Positions 33,032 through 42,293 of a stretch of DNA of 64,000 bases are shown here, in pieces; positions within the stretch are counted from its first letter, which is position 1, and the number at the start of each line of letters is the position of its first letter. Position numbers and translations under genes: made by a program. Origin of the DNA: Roseateles noduli (GTDB taxonomy: Bacteria > Pseudomonadota > Gammaproteobacteria > Burkholderiales > Burkholderiaceae_C); NCBI GenBank assembly GCA_002205125.1, contig NIOE01000002.1:1-64000 (forward strand), written 5' to 3'. The notes beneath the pieces are model-generated. The model had not been told where the DNA came from. It worked only from the letters and a program-made list of their open reading frames with translations, and did not search any database.

Positions 33032-34351
33032 TCAGCGGACCAGCAGCGCGCCGCTGGTGCGGTTGCTGGTGGGATCCACGACGATCAGCGCGCCGCCGAC
33101 GCGGTTGTCCGCGTACGGCTGCAGCGGCAGCTCGGCCTGCAGCTCGATGGTGACGTGGCCGATCTCGTTGACCGACAGCTCGTGCGCCTCGGTCTCGGCC
33201 AGCGTCTGGATGTCCAGCCGGTGGTCGATCGCGGCGATGCGGGCCTGGACCCAGCGGTTGCCGTGGCGCACCCAGTACTTGCGGCCGAGCACGGCCGGTT
33301 CGGTGTCGATCCACGCGAGCGTGGCCTCGAAGGTGCGGCGGGGCGTGGCCGCGCCCGGCGCGACGATCCAGTCGCCACGCGAGACGTCCACCTGGCGGTC
33401 CAGCAGCAGCCCGGCCGATTCACCGGCGACCGAGGTCGCCACCGGCTCGCCGGCGCGGCGCAGCTCGCCGACGATGGCGGTCTGGCCGCTCGGCAGGATC
33501 TGCACTTCATCGCCGACCTGCACCTGGCCTTGCGCGATCCGGCCCCACAGCACGCGCGGGTTGTTGCCCGTGCCGTCGCCGTCCTTGGCCACGTACTGGA
33601 CCGGCAGCGCCAGCGGCGCCTCGACGGTTTCCTGCACGGTCGGCAGCGACTCCAGCACCTGCAGCAGCGACGGGCCGTCGTACCAGTCCGCTTCCAGCGG
33701 CTGCGTCACGTTGTCGCCGCGCAGCGCGGAGACGGGCACCACCGCGGTCACGCGGATGCCAGCGGCCGAGGCGAACTTCTCCAGCGCGGCCGAGACCTTG
33801 CGGAAGGCGTCGCCCGGGTTCGCGGCAGCGTCGATCTTGTTGATCGCGAAGACGATGCTGGGCACGCGCAGCAGGTGTGCGAGCAGGCTGTGACGGCGCG
33901 TCTGCGCCAGCAGCGGGACGTCGTCGACCGACAGGTCCAGCTTGGTCACGTCGACCAGCACGACCGCGGCATCGCTGCCCGCGGCGGCGGTGACCATGTT
34001 GCGGGTGTACTGCTCATGGCCCGGCGCGTCGGCAATGATGAACTTGCGCTGCTTGGTCGCGAAGTAGCGGTAGGCGACGTCGATCGTGATGCCCTGTTCG
34101 CGCTCGGCTTCGAGGCCGTCGGTCAGCAGGCTCAGGTCGATCGGCTGGCCGGCGGCGCGCTTGGCCAGCGTGTCGAGCTGGTCGGCCAGGATCGCGCGGC
34201 TGTCGAAGAGCAGGCGTCCGATCAACGTGCTCTTGCCGTCGTCAACGCTGCCGGCGGTCAGGAAGCGCAGCGCGCGGTGCGTCGTGTCGAGGTCGGATTG
34301 ATGGATCTTGGTCACGGCGGGGGCATTCACTGGGTTCAGGACGGCGGACAT
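33032..34351 (-). CDS. cysN: Sulfate adenylyltransferase subunit 1 (GTPase)
   Basis: 439 residues; GTP-hydrolysing subunit that drives APS synthesis by CysD. G motifs visible: GSVDDGKSTLIGR (G1), GITIDVAYR (G2), DAPGHEQYTRN (G3), NKID (G4). EF-Tu-like beta-barrel domains follow. No C-terminal APS kinase (CysC) fusion, and length fits the short form. Start overlaps the cysD stop by one base (TGATG), so translation is coupled. Confidence 0.96.
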   Translation of the reverse strand: MSAVLNPVNAPAVTKIHQSDLDTTHRALRFLTAGSVDDGKSTLIGRLLFDSRAILADQLDTLAKRAAGQPIDLSLLTDGLEAEREQGITIDVAYRYFATKQRKFIIADAPGHEQYTRNMVTAAAGSDAAVVLVDVTKLDLSVDDVPLLAQTRRHSLLAHLLRVPSIVFAINKIDAAANPGDAFRKVSAALEKFASAAGIRVTAVVPVSALRGDNVTQPLEADWYDGPSLLQVLESLPTVQETVEAPLALPVQYVAKDGDGTGNNPRVLWGRIAQGQVQVGDEVQILPSGQTAIVGELRRAGEPVATSVAGESAGLLLDRQVDVSRGDWIVAPGAATPRRTFEATLAWIDTEPAVLGRKYWVRHGNRWVQARIAAIDHRLDIQTLAETEAHELSVNEIGHVTIELQAELPLQPYADNRVGGALIVVDPTSNRTSGALLVR

Positions 34352-35310
34352 CAGAAGTAGCCTTCCTTCTTGCGGCGCTCCATCGAAGCGTCGGAGGTGC
34401 GGTCGTCCATGCGGGTCGCGCCGCGCTCGGAGACCGTGACCGTCAGCGTCTCGGCGACGATGTCGGCGGCGTTGGCGGCCGGACTCTCCACCGGGCAGGT
34501 GCAGGTCATGTCGCCGACGGTGCGGAAGCGCACCTGCGCCGTCTCGACAGTCTCGCCGGCTTCTGGCGGGGTCACGTCGGTCAGCGGCACCAGCAGGCCC
34601 TTGCGGCGGATTACCTGGCGGTCGTGCGCGAAGTACAGCGACGGCAGCGGGATGTTTTCGCGGGCGATGTAGAGCCACACGTCCAGCTCGGTCCAGTTGC
34701 TGATCGGGAAGGCGCGGAAATGCTCGCCCGGACGGATGCGGGTGTTGAAGAGGTTCCACAGCTCGGGCCGCTGTTCCTTCGGCTGCCATTGGCCGAAGCT
34801 GTCGCGGTGGCTGAAGATGCGCTCCTTGGCGCGCGCCTTCTCCTCGTCGCGGCGGGCGCCGCCGATGAGCACATCGAAGCGGTGCTCCTCGATGGTCTCC
34901 AGCAGCGTCACCGTCTGGTGGCCGTTGCGCGATTCCAGCGGATGCGACAGGCGGATCGTGCCCTTCTTGATCGAGTCTTCCAGGTGGCCGACGACCAGGC
35001 GCTCGCCCATCTCCTCGACGCGGCGGTCGCGGAACTCGATCACCTCGGGGAAGTTGTGGCCGGTGTCGACGTGGACCAGCGGGAAGGGCAGCTTGCCGGC
35101 GAACTCGTTGCCGGCGATGCGGCGCTTGAAGGCCTTCTCGGCCAGACGCAGCACCACGCACGAATCCTTGCCGCCGGAGAACAGCAGGGCGGGGCGCTCG
35201 AAGGCGGCGGCGACCTCGCGCAGGATGAAGATGGCCTCCTCTTCGAGGTGGTCCAGGTGGCGGTGGTCCGCCAGCGGCAGCAGTTGTTCGAGGTTCACGG
35301 GGGCGTTCAT
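34351..35310 (-). CDS. cysD: Sulfate adenylyltransferase subunit 2
   Basis: 319 residues; makes adenosine 5'-phosphosulfate from sulfate and ATP with CysN. The PP-loop ATP-pyrophosphatase motif LLFSGGKDSCVVLRL is at about 42-56. Other family features: FPLVHVDTGHNFPEVIEFRD and the C-terminal TSDASMERRKKEGYF. Overlaps cysH by four bases (ATGA). Confidence 0.97.
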   Translation of the reverse strand: MNAPVNLEQLLPLADHRHLDHLEEEAIFILREVAAAFERPALLFSGGKDSCVVLRLAEKAFKRRIAGNEFAGKLPFPLVHVDTGHNFPEVIEFRDRRVEEMGERLVVGHLEDSIKKGTIRLSHPLESRNGHQTVTLLETIEEHRFDVLIGGARRDEEKARAKERIFSHRDSFGQWQPKEQRPELWNLFNTRIRPGEHFRAFPISNWTELDVWLYIARENIPLPSLYFAHDRQVIRRKGLLVPLTDVTPPEAGETVETAQVRFRTVGDMTCTCPVESPAANAADIVAETLTVTVSERGATRMDDRTSDASMERRKKEGYF

Positions 35311-36206
35311 GCCTGGGCTCCGGAGGTCGCTTTCAACGTCGGGGGGGACGCTTCGGGTTCAGATTCGGTGTGGGTGGCGTGCAGGCCGCATTCCTTGGAG
35401 GAGTCCTCCCACCACCAGCGGCCGGCGCGGAAGTCCTCGCCGACGGCGATCGCGCGGGTGCAGGGCGCGCAGCCGATGCTGGGCATGAACTGGTCATGCA
35501 GCGGGTTGTAGGGCACGACGTGCTGCTGCACGTAGTGCCAGACGTCGGCCCAGCTCCACTCGGCCAGCGGATTGATCTTGGTGCGGCCCTGGCCGTCGTC
35601 CTCGCGGAAGGGGACCTCGGCGCGGTTGGCGCTCTGCTCGCGGCGCAGGCCGGTGATCCACGCCGTGCGGCCGGCCAGCATGCGCGACAGCGGCTCCAGC
35701 TTGCGCACGCCGCAGCAGGCCTTGCGCAGCTCGACACTGCGGTACATCGGCTCCTCGCCGTGGGCGCGGACGAAATGGACGACCTGCTCGTTCACCGGTG
35801 CGAAGACTTCCACCTCGATGCCGTAGCGGTCGTGGATGCGCGGGATCAGCGCCAGCGTTTCCGCATGCAGCTTGCCGGTGTCCAGCGTCGCCAGCGCGAT
35901 CGGCAGGCCGTGGCGCGCGATCAGGTCGGTGATGACCATGTCCTCGACGCCCAGCGAGGTCGATTGCAGCGCGCCGGGACCGAAGTCCGCCGCGGCCTGC
36001 TTCAGCACCTCGACCGTACGCGCGACGCGCTCGTCGAAACCGGCGGTCTTGCGGGCGTACAGACCGATGGCGGAACCGACGCCGGCATCCGTGCCCGGCA
36101 ACGCCGAGACGCCTGCGGATGCGCCTCCGGATGCGCCGTCCGACGCGCCGCCATCCGACACGCCACCAATCGGCGCGAAGTCCAGCGAAGACACCTCGCC
36201 GCTCAT
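35307..36206 (-). CDS. cysH: Adenylyl-sulfate (APS) reductase, thioredoxin-dependent
   Basis: 299 residues; reduces APS to sulfite. The [4Fe-4S]-ligating Cys pairs KACCGVRK and GCAPCTRAI and the catalytic ECGLH are present, the pattern of APS (rather than PAPS) reductases, and it fits the absence of cysC. The N-terminus carries an unusual low-complexity stretch (SDGGASDGASGGASAGVS) before the conserved core begins near residue 45; the enzyme is longer than the usual ~240-250 for this reason. Start MSGEVSSLDF at 36206 is 2 bp after the DUF934 stop. Confidence 0.94.
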   Translation of the reverse strand: MSGEVSSLDFAPIGGVSDGGASDGASGGASAGVSALPGTDAGVGSAIGLYARKTAGFDERVARTVEVLKQAAADFGPGALQSTSLGVEDMVITDLIARHGLPIALATLDTGKLHAETLALIPRIHDRYGIEVEVFAPVNEQVVHFVRAHGEEPMYRSVELRKACCGVRKLEPLSRMLAGRTAWITGLRREQSANRAEVPFREDDGQGRTKINPLAEWSWADVWHYVQQHVVPYNPLHDQFMPSIGCAPCTRAIAVGEDFRAGRWWWEDSSKECGLHATHTESEPEASPPTLKATSGAQA

Positions 36207-36208
36207 GC

Positions 36209-36757
36209 TCAGGCCTCGGACTTCTGGCCCGGGCGGGCGAACAGCGGGCGCGTCTCGTTGACGTCCGCCTGGTAGTGGCCGGGGAAGAAGCTCAACGCGC
36301 GTTCGGCGGCTTCCTGGTTCTGGTCGCCGCGCATCTGCACGGCGTCGACGCCGCAGCGCTGCAGCAGCGGGAGCATGTCGACGAGGACTTCGCCGATCGC
36401 GCGCACTTCGCCGGCGAAGCGCAGCCGCGAGCGCAGCACGTGCGCCTGGCTGTAAGCGCGGCCGTCGACCCACTTCGGGAACTGCAGCACCACCAGCGCC
36501 AGACGCGGCAGGTCGGTCTTCAGGTCGAGCACGTCGATGTCGTTGGGCAGGATCACGCCGGTGGCCAGGCCTTCGGGCCAGGTGTCGCGCACGGCGTGCC
36601 ACTGTTCCAGCGTCAGCAGCTTGTGGTCGGCGGCGGCGGGATGCGGTTGCGGGCCGTCCTCGCCGGCGCAGGTGTGCCAGGGGTCTTGGGCCTTGGAGAC
36701 GAACTTCATGATGCGGGGGCGTTCCGTTTCCGGGGTGCTCGGGGTGCTCGGGGTCAT
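36209..36757 (-). CDS. DUF934 protein, sulfite-reductase-associated
   Basis: 182 residues of the DUF934 family, encoded beside cysI in many beta- and alphaproteobacteria and thought to assist sulfite reduction. Features: LPNDIDVLDLKTDLPRLALV, FPKWVDGRAYSQAHVLRSRL, LQRCGVDAVQMRGDQNQEAA. Start at 36757 overlaps the cysI stop (ATGA); a second Met (in PRIMKF) is an alternative and would drop a Thr/Pro/Ser repeat (TPSTPSTPE). Precise biochemical role unknown. Confidence 0.92.
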   Translation of the reverse strand: MTPSTPSTPETERPRIMKFVSKAQDPWHTCAGEDGPQPHPAAADHKLLTLEQWHAVRDTWPEGLATGVILPNDIDVLDLKTDLPRLALVVLQFPKWVDGRAYSQAHVLRSRLRFAGEVRAIGEVLVDMLPLLQRCGVDAVQMRGDQNQEAAERALSFFPGHYQADVNETRPLFARPGQKSEA

Positions 36758-38442
36758 TGCTTCGCGGTCGTGCGGCGGATCTCGTTGGTCGCCTGCTTGA
36801 AGGCGTCCAGGCCGATGCGGCGGACCGTCTGGAGGAAGCGCTCGCCGGCTTCGCGTTCGCGGCGGTAGGTCGCGATCACGGCCTCGACCGCATCGGCGGC
36901 CTCGTCGGCGGCGAAGGACGGGCCGATCACCTTGCCCGGCACCGCGGTGCCCGAGAGCGTCGAGCCGTCCGAGCCGCCCAGCGTGATCTGGTACCACTCG
37001 CTGCCGTCCTTGTCGACGCCGAGCACGCCGATGTGGCCGCTGTGGTGGTGGCCGCAGCTGTTGATGCAGCCGCTGATGTGCAGGTCGATGTCGCCGATGT
37101 CCCAGAGCTCGTCGAGGTCCTGGAAGCGGTCGGTGATCTCGGACGCCACGGGGATCGAGCGGGCGTTGGCCAGCGCGCAGAAGTCGCCGCCGGGGCAGAC
37201 GATCATGTCGGTCAGCAGGCCGATGTTGGGCGTGGCAAAGCCGTGTTCCTTGGCGGCTTCGAAGAGCGCGGGCAAGTCGCTCTCGCGCACCCAGGGCAGC
37301 AGCAGGTTCTGGTCGTGAGACACGCGCAGTTCACCGTGGCTGTAAGCGTCGGAGAGCGCGGCGGCCGCGTCCATCTGCGCGTCGGTGATGTCGCCCGGCG
37401 GCAGGCCGACGCGCTTGAGCGACAGCGTCACCGAGCGGTAGCCGCTGACGCGGTGCGCGTGGACGTTGCGTTCCAGCCAGCGGCGGTAGGCCGGCGAGGC
37501 GCCTTCGAAGATGTCGACGCCCGGCACCGGGGTCACGCCTTGCGGCTCGACGAAGCTGGCGGCGACGCGGGCCAGTTCGGCCTCGGGAATGAGCTGCTCG
37601 TGGCTGCCGGCGTCGTCGTTCAGGATGGACTGGTACTCGGCGTTGACCGCGTCGAAGTAGGCCTGGCCTTCAGCCTTCACGAGGATCTTGATGCGCGCCT
37701 TGTACATGTTGTCGCGGCGCCCGAAGCGGTTGTACGTGCGCACGATCGCTTCGAGGTACAGCACGATGTTCTGCCACGGCACGAAGGGGCTGATCTCCTG
37801 GCCGATGATCGGCGTGCGGCCCATGCCGCCGCCGACGAAGACCTGGAAGCCGATCTCGCCGGCCTCGTTCCTGCGCAGCTGCAGGCCGATGTCGTGCCAG
37901 GCGATGGCGGCGCGGTCTTCCTTGGCGCCCGAGATCGCGATCTTGAACTTGCGCGGCAGGAAGGCGAATTCGGGATGCAGCGTCGACCACTGGCGCAGCA
38001 CTTCGGCGTAGGGGCGCGGGTCGATCAGCTCGTCGGCGGCCACGCCGGCCGTGACGTCGCTGGTGATGTTGCGGATGCAGTTGCCGCTGGTCTGGATGCC
38101 GTGCATGTCGACATCGGCCAGCAGGTCCATCACGTCCGCCGACTGCGTCAGCGGGATCCAGTTGAACTGCAGGTTCTGGCGCGTGGTGAAGTGACCGTAG
38201 CCGCGGTCGTGCTCGCGGGCGATGCGGGCGAGCTGGCGCAGCTGGCGGCTGTCGAGCACGCCGTAGGGCACGGCGACGCGCAGCATGGGCGCATGGCGCT
38301 GGATGTACCAGCCGTTCTGCAGGCGCAGCGCGCGGAAGTCGTCGTCGGGGAGCTGACCGGCCAGATGGCGTTCGAGCTGGTCGCGGTACTGGGCGGCGCG
38401 GGCGTGGACGAACTGGCGGTCGAAATCGGTATAGGCGTACAT
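36754..38442 (-). CDS. cysI: Sulfite reductase hemoprotein (siroheme)
   Basis: 562 residues; six-electron reduction of sulfite to sulfide using siroheme and [4Fe-4S]. Ligand Cys are in VCPGGDFCALA (C-x5-C) and GCINSCGHHH (C-x3-C). Two ferredoxin-like half-domains (RLQNGWYIQRHAPMLRVAVP; GHFTTRQNLQFNWIPL) match the nitrite/sulfite reductase family. No flavoprotein subunit CysJ is nearby, so ferredoxin (perhaps FdxA with its reductase) may be the donor. First gene of the cysI-DUF934-cysH-cysD-cysN-cobA operon. Confidence 0.95.
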   Translation of the reverse strand: MYAYTDFDRQFVHARAAQYRDQLERHLAGQLPDDDFRALRLQNGWYIQRHAPMLRVAVPYGVLDSRQLRQLARIAREHDRGYGHFTTRQNLQFNWIPLTQSADVMDLLADVDMHGIQTSGNCIRNITSDVTAGVAADELIDPRPYAEVLRQWSTLHPEFAFLPRKFKIAISGAKEDRAAIAWHDIGLQLRRNEAGEIGFQVFVGGGMGRTPIIGQEISPFVPWQNIVLYLEAIVRTYNRFGRRDNMYKARIKILVKAEGQAYFDAVNAEYQSILNDDAGSHEQLIPEAELARVAASFVEPQGVTPVPGVDIFEGASPAYRRWLERNVHAHRVSGYRSVTLSLKRVGLPPGDITDAQMDAAAALSDAYSHGELRVSHDQNLLLPWVRESDLPALFEAAKEHGFATPNIGLLTDMIVCPGGDFCALANARSIPVASEITDRFQDLDELWDIGDIDLHISGCINSCGHHHSGHIGVLGVDKDGSEWYQITLGGSDGSTLSGTAVPGKVIGPSFAADEAADAVEAVIATYRREREAGERFLQTVRRIGLDAFKQATNEIRRTTAKQ

Positions 38443-38529
38443 GGCGTCGGCTGGACCCGGCCGGGTTTCTCAGGGGGCCCGCCGCGCGTCAGAGACACCG
38501 CGGCTGGCCCAGGGCTGGCCGGGAGTCTG

Positions 38530-38600
38530 CACTCTATGAACGCTTTATATATATGAGAACTACAAAATCGTAGATTGCTTATGGCGAGATAAGCATATGA
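38530..38600 (-). promoter_or_regulatory. cys operon promoter region with candidate CysB/Cbl sites
   Basis: An AT-rich island in GC-rich DNA upstream of cysI. It holds two inverted repeats, CTACAAAATCGTAG (38560-38573) and GCTTAT/ATAAGC spaced by 6 bp (38577-38594), and a TATATATA run usable as a -10 element. CysB-family regulators bind such AT-rich dyads upstream of cys promoters; the assignment is inferred from position. Confidence 0.5.
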
Positions 38601-38632
38601 AGATTCCTGCAAAAGGCGGGGGCGGGGGCTGA

Positions 38633-38662
38633 CCCCCTCTCCCGCAGGGGCGGGAGAGGGGG
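38633..38662. repeat. Palindromic CCCTCTCCCGC repeat, copy 1
   Basis: CCCCCTCTCCCGC / GCGGGAGAGGGGG forms a long hairpin. The same palindrome occurs at 48925. This is a dispersed intergenic element common in high-GC proteobacteria; here it follows ybiB and may also act as a transcription end. Confidence 0.75.
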
Positions 38663-38695
38663 GGGTGAGGGTGGGTTTGCGGCCGCAGGCCGCGC

Positions 38696-39616
38696 TCAGC
38701 TCGTTGCCAGCCGGCGCAGGGCCGCGATCTGGTCGGCGATCCGCGGCGGCAGCGGCTCGGTGCCGGCCAGGATCGCGCGGATGAAGTCGGCGTTGGTCGC
38801 CGGCTCACAGGCGGGCGACAGCGTCCAGTCCAGATCCTCGTTGCTTGCCGGGTTGAGATCCAGGCCTTGCCCGTTCGCGAAGCCTTGCAGGTGGGCCTTG
38901 CGCCGGAGGTGGAGGTAGGCCTCTCCTTCGCTGGCGCGCATGAGGAGCGCGCGGCCATCGTCGGCGCTGAGCTGGGGCAGCGCCTCGCCCATGCTGTCGA
39001 CGTATTCCGGATGGGTCACCGCGACCACGCGCACGCTGCGACCCGGGAGCGGGTCCAGCAGCTTCGCGACGCTATGGCTGCTGTTGCGCAGTCCCATGCG
39101 GGGGCGCAGCGCCATCATTGCGTCGAGTCCGGGATGGATGACCTCGGTCGGCAGGATGGCGAGGCGGTCCGACGCCAGGCGCTGGCCGGCTTCATCCACG
39201 TTCGGGGCGACGGGCAGTTCCAGCGCTTCGAAGAGTTCGAACGGGCTGATGCGGCTGTCGAAGTCGTGCCGACCGTGGATCAGCACCGGGATGCCCTCCC
39301 GGGCCAGCAGCATCGCCACCAGCGGCATCAGGTTGGCCTGCTTGCGCGCGCCGTTGAAGGTCGGCAGCACGACGGTGCGGGGGCCGGCCGGCGCCGCCAC
39401 GCGCGCGGCTCCGGCCTGCATCGCCTCGACGAACCCGAGCAGCTCGTCGAGGCTTTCCCCCTTGATGCGCATCGCGATCAGGATGGCGCCGCGCTCCAGG
39501 TCGGGCACGGTGCCGGCGAGCAGCGCGGCGAAGAGCGCGCGCGCCTGCTCGCGCGTCAGGTCGCGGGCGCCTCGAGCGCCGCGGCCGATTTCCTTGAGGA
39601 GGGGGGCGTAGTCCAT
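38696..39616 (-). CDS. ybiB: YbiB/TrpD2 family nucleic-acid-binding protein
   Basis: 306 residues of the anthranilate phosphoribosyltransferase-like fold without TrpD catalytic motifs. E. coli YbiB binds single-stranded nucleic acid and is linked to the SOS response. Features: LTREQARALFAALLAGTVPD, MRIKGESLDELLGFVEAMQ, and MGLRNSSHSVAKLLDPL. Start at 39616 overlaps the end of the upstream cyclodeaminase gene by 61 bp, an unusually long overlap, but the N-terminus MDYAPLLKEIGRGARGARDL is needed for the family fold. Confidence 0.88.
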   Translation of the reverse strand: MDYAPLLKEIGRGARGARDLTREQARALFAALLAGTVPDLERGAILIAMRIKGESLDELLGFVEAMQAGAARVAAPAGPRTVVLPTFNGARKQANLMPLVAMLLAREGIPVLIHGRHDFDSRISPFELFEALELPVAPNVDEAGQRLASDRLAILPTEVIHPGLDAMMALRPRMGLRNSSHSVAKLLDPLPGRSVRVVAVTHPEYVDSMGEALPQLSADDGRALLMRASEGEAYLHLRRKAHLQGFANGQGLDLNPASNEDLDWTLSPACEPATNADFIRAILAGTEPLPPRIADQIAALRRLATS

Positions 39617-40752
39617 GCGTCCTTCCGGTGAGGGACGCAGTTTAAGAGGGCCGCCCGCAGGCCCGCGGGGACGACCGCGGCGACATCGGCACCAGCGACG
39701 TCGGTGGCCGCATCGGTCGCCTCGGCGGCGAGCGTCAGGCCCAGCTCGCCGAACAGGTCCTTCGGATCGTCCATCTCCGGCACCAGGGCCAGCTCGCGGC
39801 CCAGGCCCAGCGCCTCGGCGCGGTCGCCCAGCCAGCGCAGCGTCGCGAAGTCCTCCAGCGCGAAACCGACCGAGTCGAAGACCGTCACCTCATCGTCGCT
39901 GCGCCGGCCCGGGGCCTCGCCGCGCAGCACGCGCCAGAACTCGGTGACCGGGAAGTCCGCCGGCATCTGCTGCACGTCGCCCTCGATCCGCGATTGCGGC
40001 TCGTACTCGACGAACACGCTGGCGCGTTCCAGCACGCCGCGCGCCAGCTCGGTCTTGCCAGGGCAGTCGCCGCCGACGCCGTTGATGTGCATGCCGGGCT
40101 CGATCATCTCCGCCGTCAGGATGGTCGCGTTGCGCTTGTCGGCCGTGACCGTGGTGACGATGTCGGCGCCGCGGGCCGCTTCGGCGGCGTCGCGGCAGCG
40201 GACCAGCGTCAGACCCTCAACGCGCGACAGGTGGCGCACCAGCTTGTCCGTTGCCGCCGGATCGACGTCGAAGAGCCGGATCTCGCGGATGCCCAGCAGG
40301 TGGTGGAAGGCCAGCGCCTGGAACTCGCTCTGCGCGCCGTTGCCGATCAGGGCCAGCGTGCGGGCGCCCGGACGTGCCAGGTGTTGCGCGACCAGCGCGG
40401 AGGTGGCCGCCGTGCGCAGCGCCGTGCTGAGGGTCAGCTCCGACAGCAGCCGCGGCGTGCCGGTGGCGACGTCGGCGAGCACGCCGAAAGCCATCACGGT
40501 GGGCAGGCCCACGCGGTGGTTTTTGGGGTGGCCGTTGACGTACTTGAAGCTGTAGAGCGAGGCGTCGGAGATCGGCATCAGCTCGATCACGCCGTCGTCC
40601 GAGTGGTTGGCGACGCGCGCGCTCTTGTCGAACTCGCTCCATCGGACGTAGTCCTCGGCGATGTGGCGGGCGAGGGTCTGGAAGCTCCGGGCGATGCCGT
40701 CGTGCCGGACGACGCGGGCGACATCGGGCGTGAGGAGGAGGCGGGTCGTCAT
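39556..40752 (-). CDS. Ornithine cyclodeaminase / mu-crystallin family enzyme
   Basis: 398 residues; NAD-dependent family that includes ornithine cyclodeaminase (ornithine to proline plus ammonia). Seen: SFKYVNGHPKNHRVGLPTVM, the Rossmann motif LALIGNGAQSEFQALAFHHL, and HINGVGGDCPGKTELARGVL. The GVGGDCPGKTEL variant is typical of the ornithine cyclodeaminase branch. About 40-50 extra C-terminal residues (Ala/Val-rich, then PSSRKSAAALEAPAT) exceed the family length and overlap ybiB. A divergent Lrp-type regulator sits upstream, as is common for amino-acid catabolic genes. Confidence 0.9.
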   Translation of the reverse strand: MTTRLLLTPDVARVVRHDGIARSFQTLARHIAEDYVRWSEFDKSARVANHSDDGVIELMPISDASLYSFKYVNGHPKNHRVGLPTVMAFGVLADVATGTPRLLSELTLSTALRTAATSALVAQHLARPGARTLALIGNGAQSEFQALAFHHLLGIREIRLFDVDPAATDKLVRHLSRVEGLTLVRCRDAAEAARGADIVTTVTADKRNATILTAEMIEPGMHINGVGGDCPGKTELARGVLERASVFVEYEPQSRIEGDVQQMPADFPVTEFWRVLRGEAPGRRSDDEVTVFDSVGFALEDFATLRWLGDRAEALGLGRELALVPEMDDPKDLFGELGLTLAAEATDAATDVAGADVAAVVPAGLRAALLNCVPHRKDAWTTPPSSRKSAAALEAPAT

Positions 40753-40933
40753 CGGCGGTCTCTTGGCAGTGGGAATGCCTCCATTCTTCGGATCCGCGTG
40801 TCAGCAGGAAGCCAGAGAACTGATCAATAATCGAAGCGCCTTGCGCATTTCGTCAGGGAACTCTGACGAAATGCCGTGAGATTCGGGTTAACCCAGGGCG
40901 ATGCGCGCGCAATGCGACCGCCGACGCACCAAC

Positions 40934-41359
40934 ATGGACACGCTGGACCATCAACTGATCGCGCTGCTGCGCCAGGACGCCCGGGCGAGCATCGCGACGC
41001 TGGCGCACAAGCTGAAGGTGTCGCGCGGCACGGTGACCAACCGATTGACGCGGCTGGAGGACAGCGGCCAGATCGTGGGCTACACGGTGAAACTGCGGGC
41101 CGACGTGGCCCAGCCGCACATCACGGCCTGGATGAGCATCGCGGTGGAAGGCAACCGCACGCGCGAGGTCGTCGGCATCCTGCTCGGCGAGCCCGGCGTG
41201 GCGGGGCTGTTCGACACCAACGGCCGCTGGGACCTGCTGGCGGAACTGCGTGCGGACAGCCTCAACGAACTCGCCGAGATCCTGGAGCGAGTGCGCCTGA
41301 TCAAGGGCATCGGCGCGACCGAGACCAGCATCCACCTGCAGACGTACAAGCTGGCCTGA
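40934..41359 (+). CDS. Lrp/AsnC-family transcriptional regulator
   Basis: About 141 residues: AsnC-type helix-turn-helix (LDHQLIALLRQDARASIATL; LKVSRGTVTNRLTRLEDSG) followed by a RAM effector domain (AWMSIAVEGNR...TSIHLQTYKLA). Start at MDTLDHQ fits other Lrp proteins; an upstream in-frame ATG at 40901 would add 11 residues. It is divergent from the cyclodeaminase gene with a 180-bp spacer and probably responds to an amino acid such as ornithine or arginine. Confidence 0.9.
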   Translation: MDTLDHQLIALLRQDARASIATLAHKLKVSRGTVTNRLTRLEDSGQIVGYTVKLRADVAQPHITAWMSIAVEGNRTREVVGILLGEPGVAGLFDTNGRWDLLAELRADSLNELAEILERVRLIKGIGATETSIHLQTYKLA

Positions 41360-41364
41360 GCAGC

Positions 41365-42219
41365 TCAGCGCTTCGGTGCGGACGCCGGCGCGTCGTCGTC
41401 GTCCGGCTCGGGTGCGTCCGGCTCGAGCTGGAAGCGGCCATCGCGCAGTTCCATGCGCGTGCGCTGCACCACCGGGCGCAGCGCGTTGCACGCGCCTTCG
41501 TTGAAGCGCAGGACGATCTCGACGCGCGGTCCGCGTCCGGGGCTCAGCACGCTGACACCGGAGGTCTGCGGCGCCGCGCTCGCGCCGCACGCGAGCGGGC
41601 CTGGCTTCTCGTCGAAGCCGAGTTCGGCGCCCAGTTGCAGTTCGCCGTCGCGTTCCAGCACCAGCCGCTCGGTGCGGCTTTCGCGTCCCCGGTCGATGTC
41701 GTAGCGGCGGCTGCGCAGGATCCATCGCTCGTCGGCGATCTGCAGCAACTGCAGGTCCTCGTCGCCGGCGCCCGGCGCGCCGGGCATCAGCAGCAGACCC
41801 TTGGCGCTCAGCTTCCAGCGCCCCGCCGCGTCGGCGGCCAGCACGGCGGCGCCCAGCGCCGGCACGCAGGCCGCGCAGCGGAACTGGTCGCGCGGTCCGG
41901 GCGTCAACTGATAGACCAGCATCAGCTTGTCGACGTCCGATTCGACGTAGCGCCCGCGGAAGACCTCGCGGATCTCGGCGCGCAGCGTCGGCGAGCGGCC
42001 GCCGAAGAACGCCGCAGCGCGCTCGTGGCGCCAGGTGTTGCCCCCGTAGACCATCTTCATCGCGGTGGCCGCATCAGGCGCCTTGTCGATGGCGACGGGG
42101 ATCTGGGCGCACGCCGCCGCGGCGGTGATCAGCAGCAGCGCCGCGACGCCCAGTCGACTGGCGAGGCGGACCTGGCGGAGGCGGCCGTGGCGACGATGGT
42201 GGGCGAGGGGCTGGGGCAC
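41365..42219 (-). CDS. Hypothetical secreted protein
   Basis: 284 residues, not recognised. A basic N-terminus ([17 protein letters not shown]) precedes a signal helix ([16 protein letters not shown]), so the mature part is periplasmic or a lipoprotein-like product (Cys in AAACAQ, but the lipobox is poor). Two Cys in [10 protein letters not shown] and further single Cys suggest disulfides. The C-terminal tail is acidic ([13 protein letters not shown]). GTG start without a clear ribosome-binding site, so the exact start is uncertain. Divergent from pncB. Confidence 0.68.
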   Translation of the reverse strand: MPQPLAHHRRHGRLRQVRLASRLGVAALLLITAAAACAQIPVAIDKAPDAATAMKMVYGGNTWRHERAAAFFGGRSPTLRAEIREVFRGRYVESDVDKLMLVYQLTPGPRDQFRCAACVPALGAAVLAADAAGRWKLSAKGLLLMPGAPGAGDEDLQLLQIADERWILRSRRYDIDRGRESRTERLVLERDGELQLGAELGFDEKPGPLACGASAAPQTSGVSVLSPGRGPRVEIVLRFNEGACNALRPVVQRTRMELRDGRFQLEPDAPEPDDDDAPASAPKR

Positions 42220-42293
42220 GAAGGTCGGGCTGGTGGTGTGGCGAAGTCGCGATCATCGCCGAGCCGCGCGGCCCCCGGGTACAGTCCCCGGCC

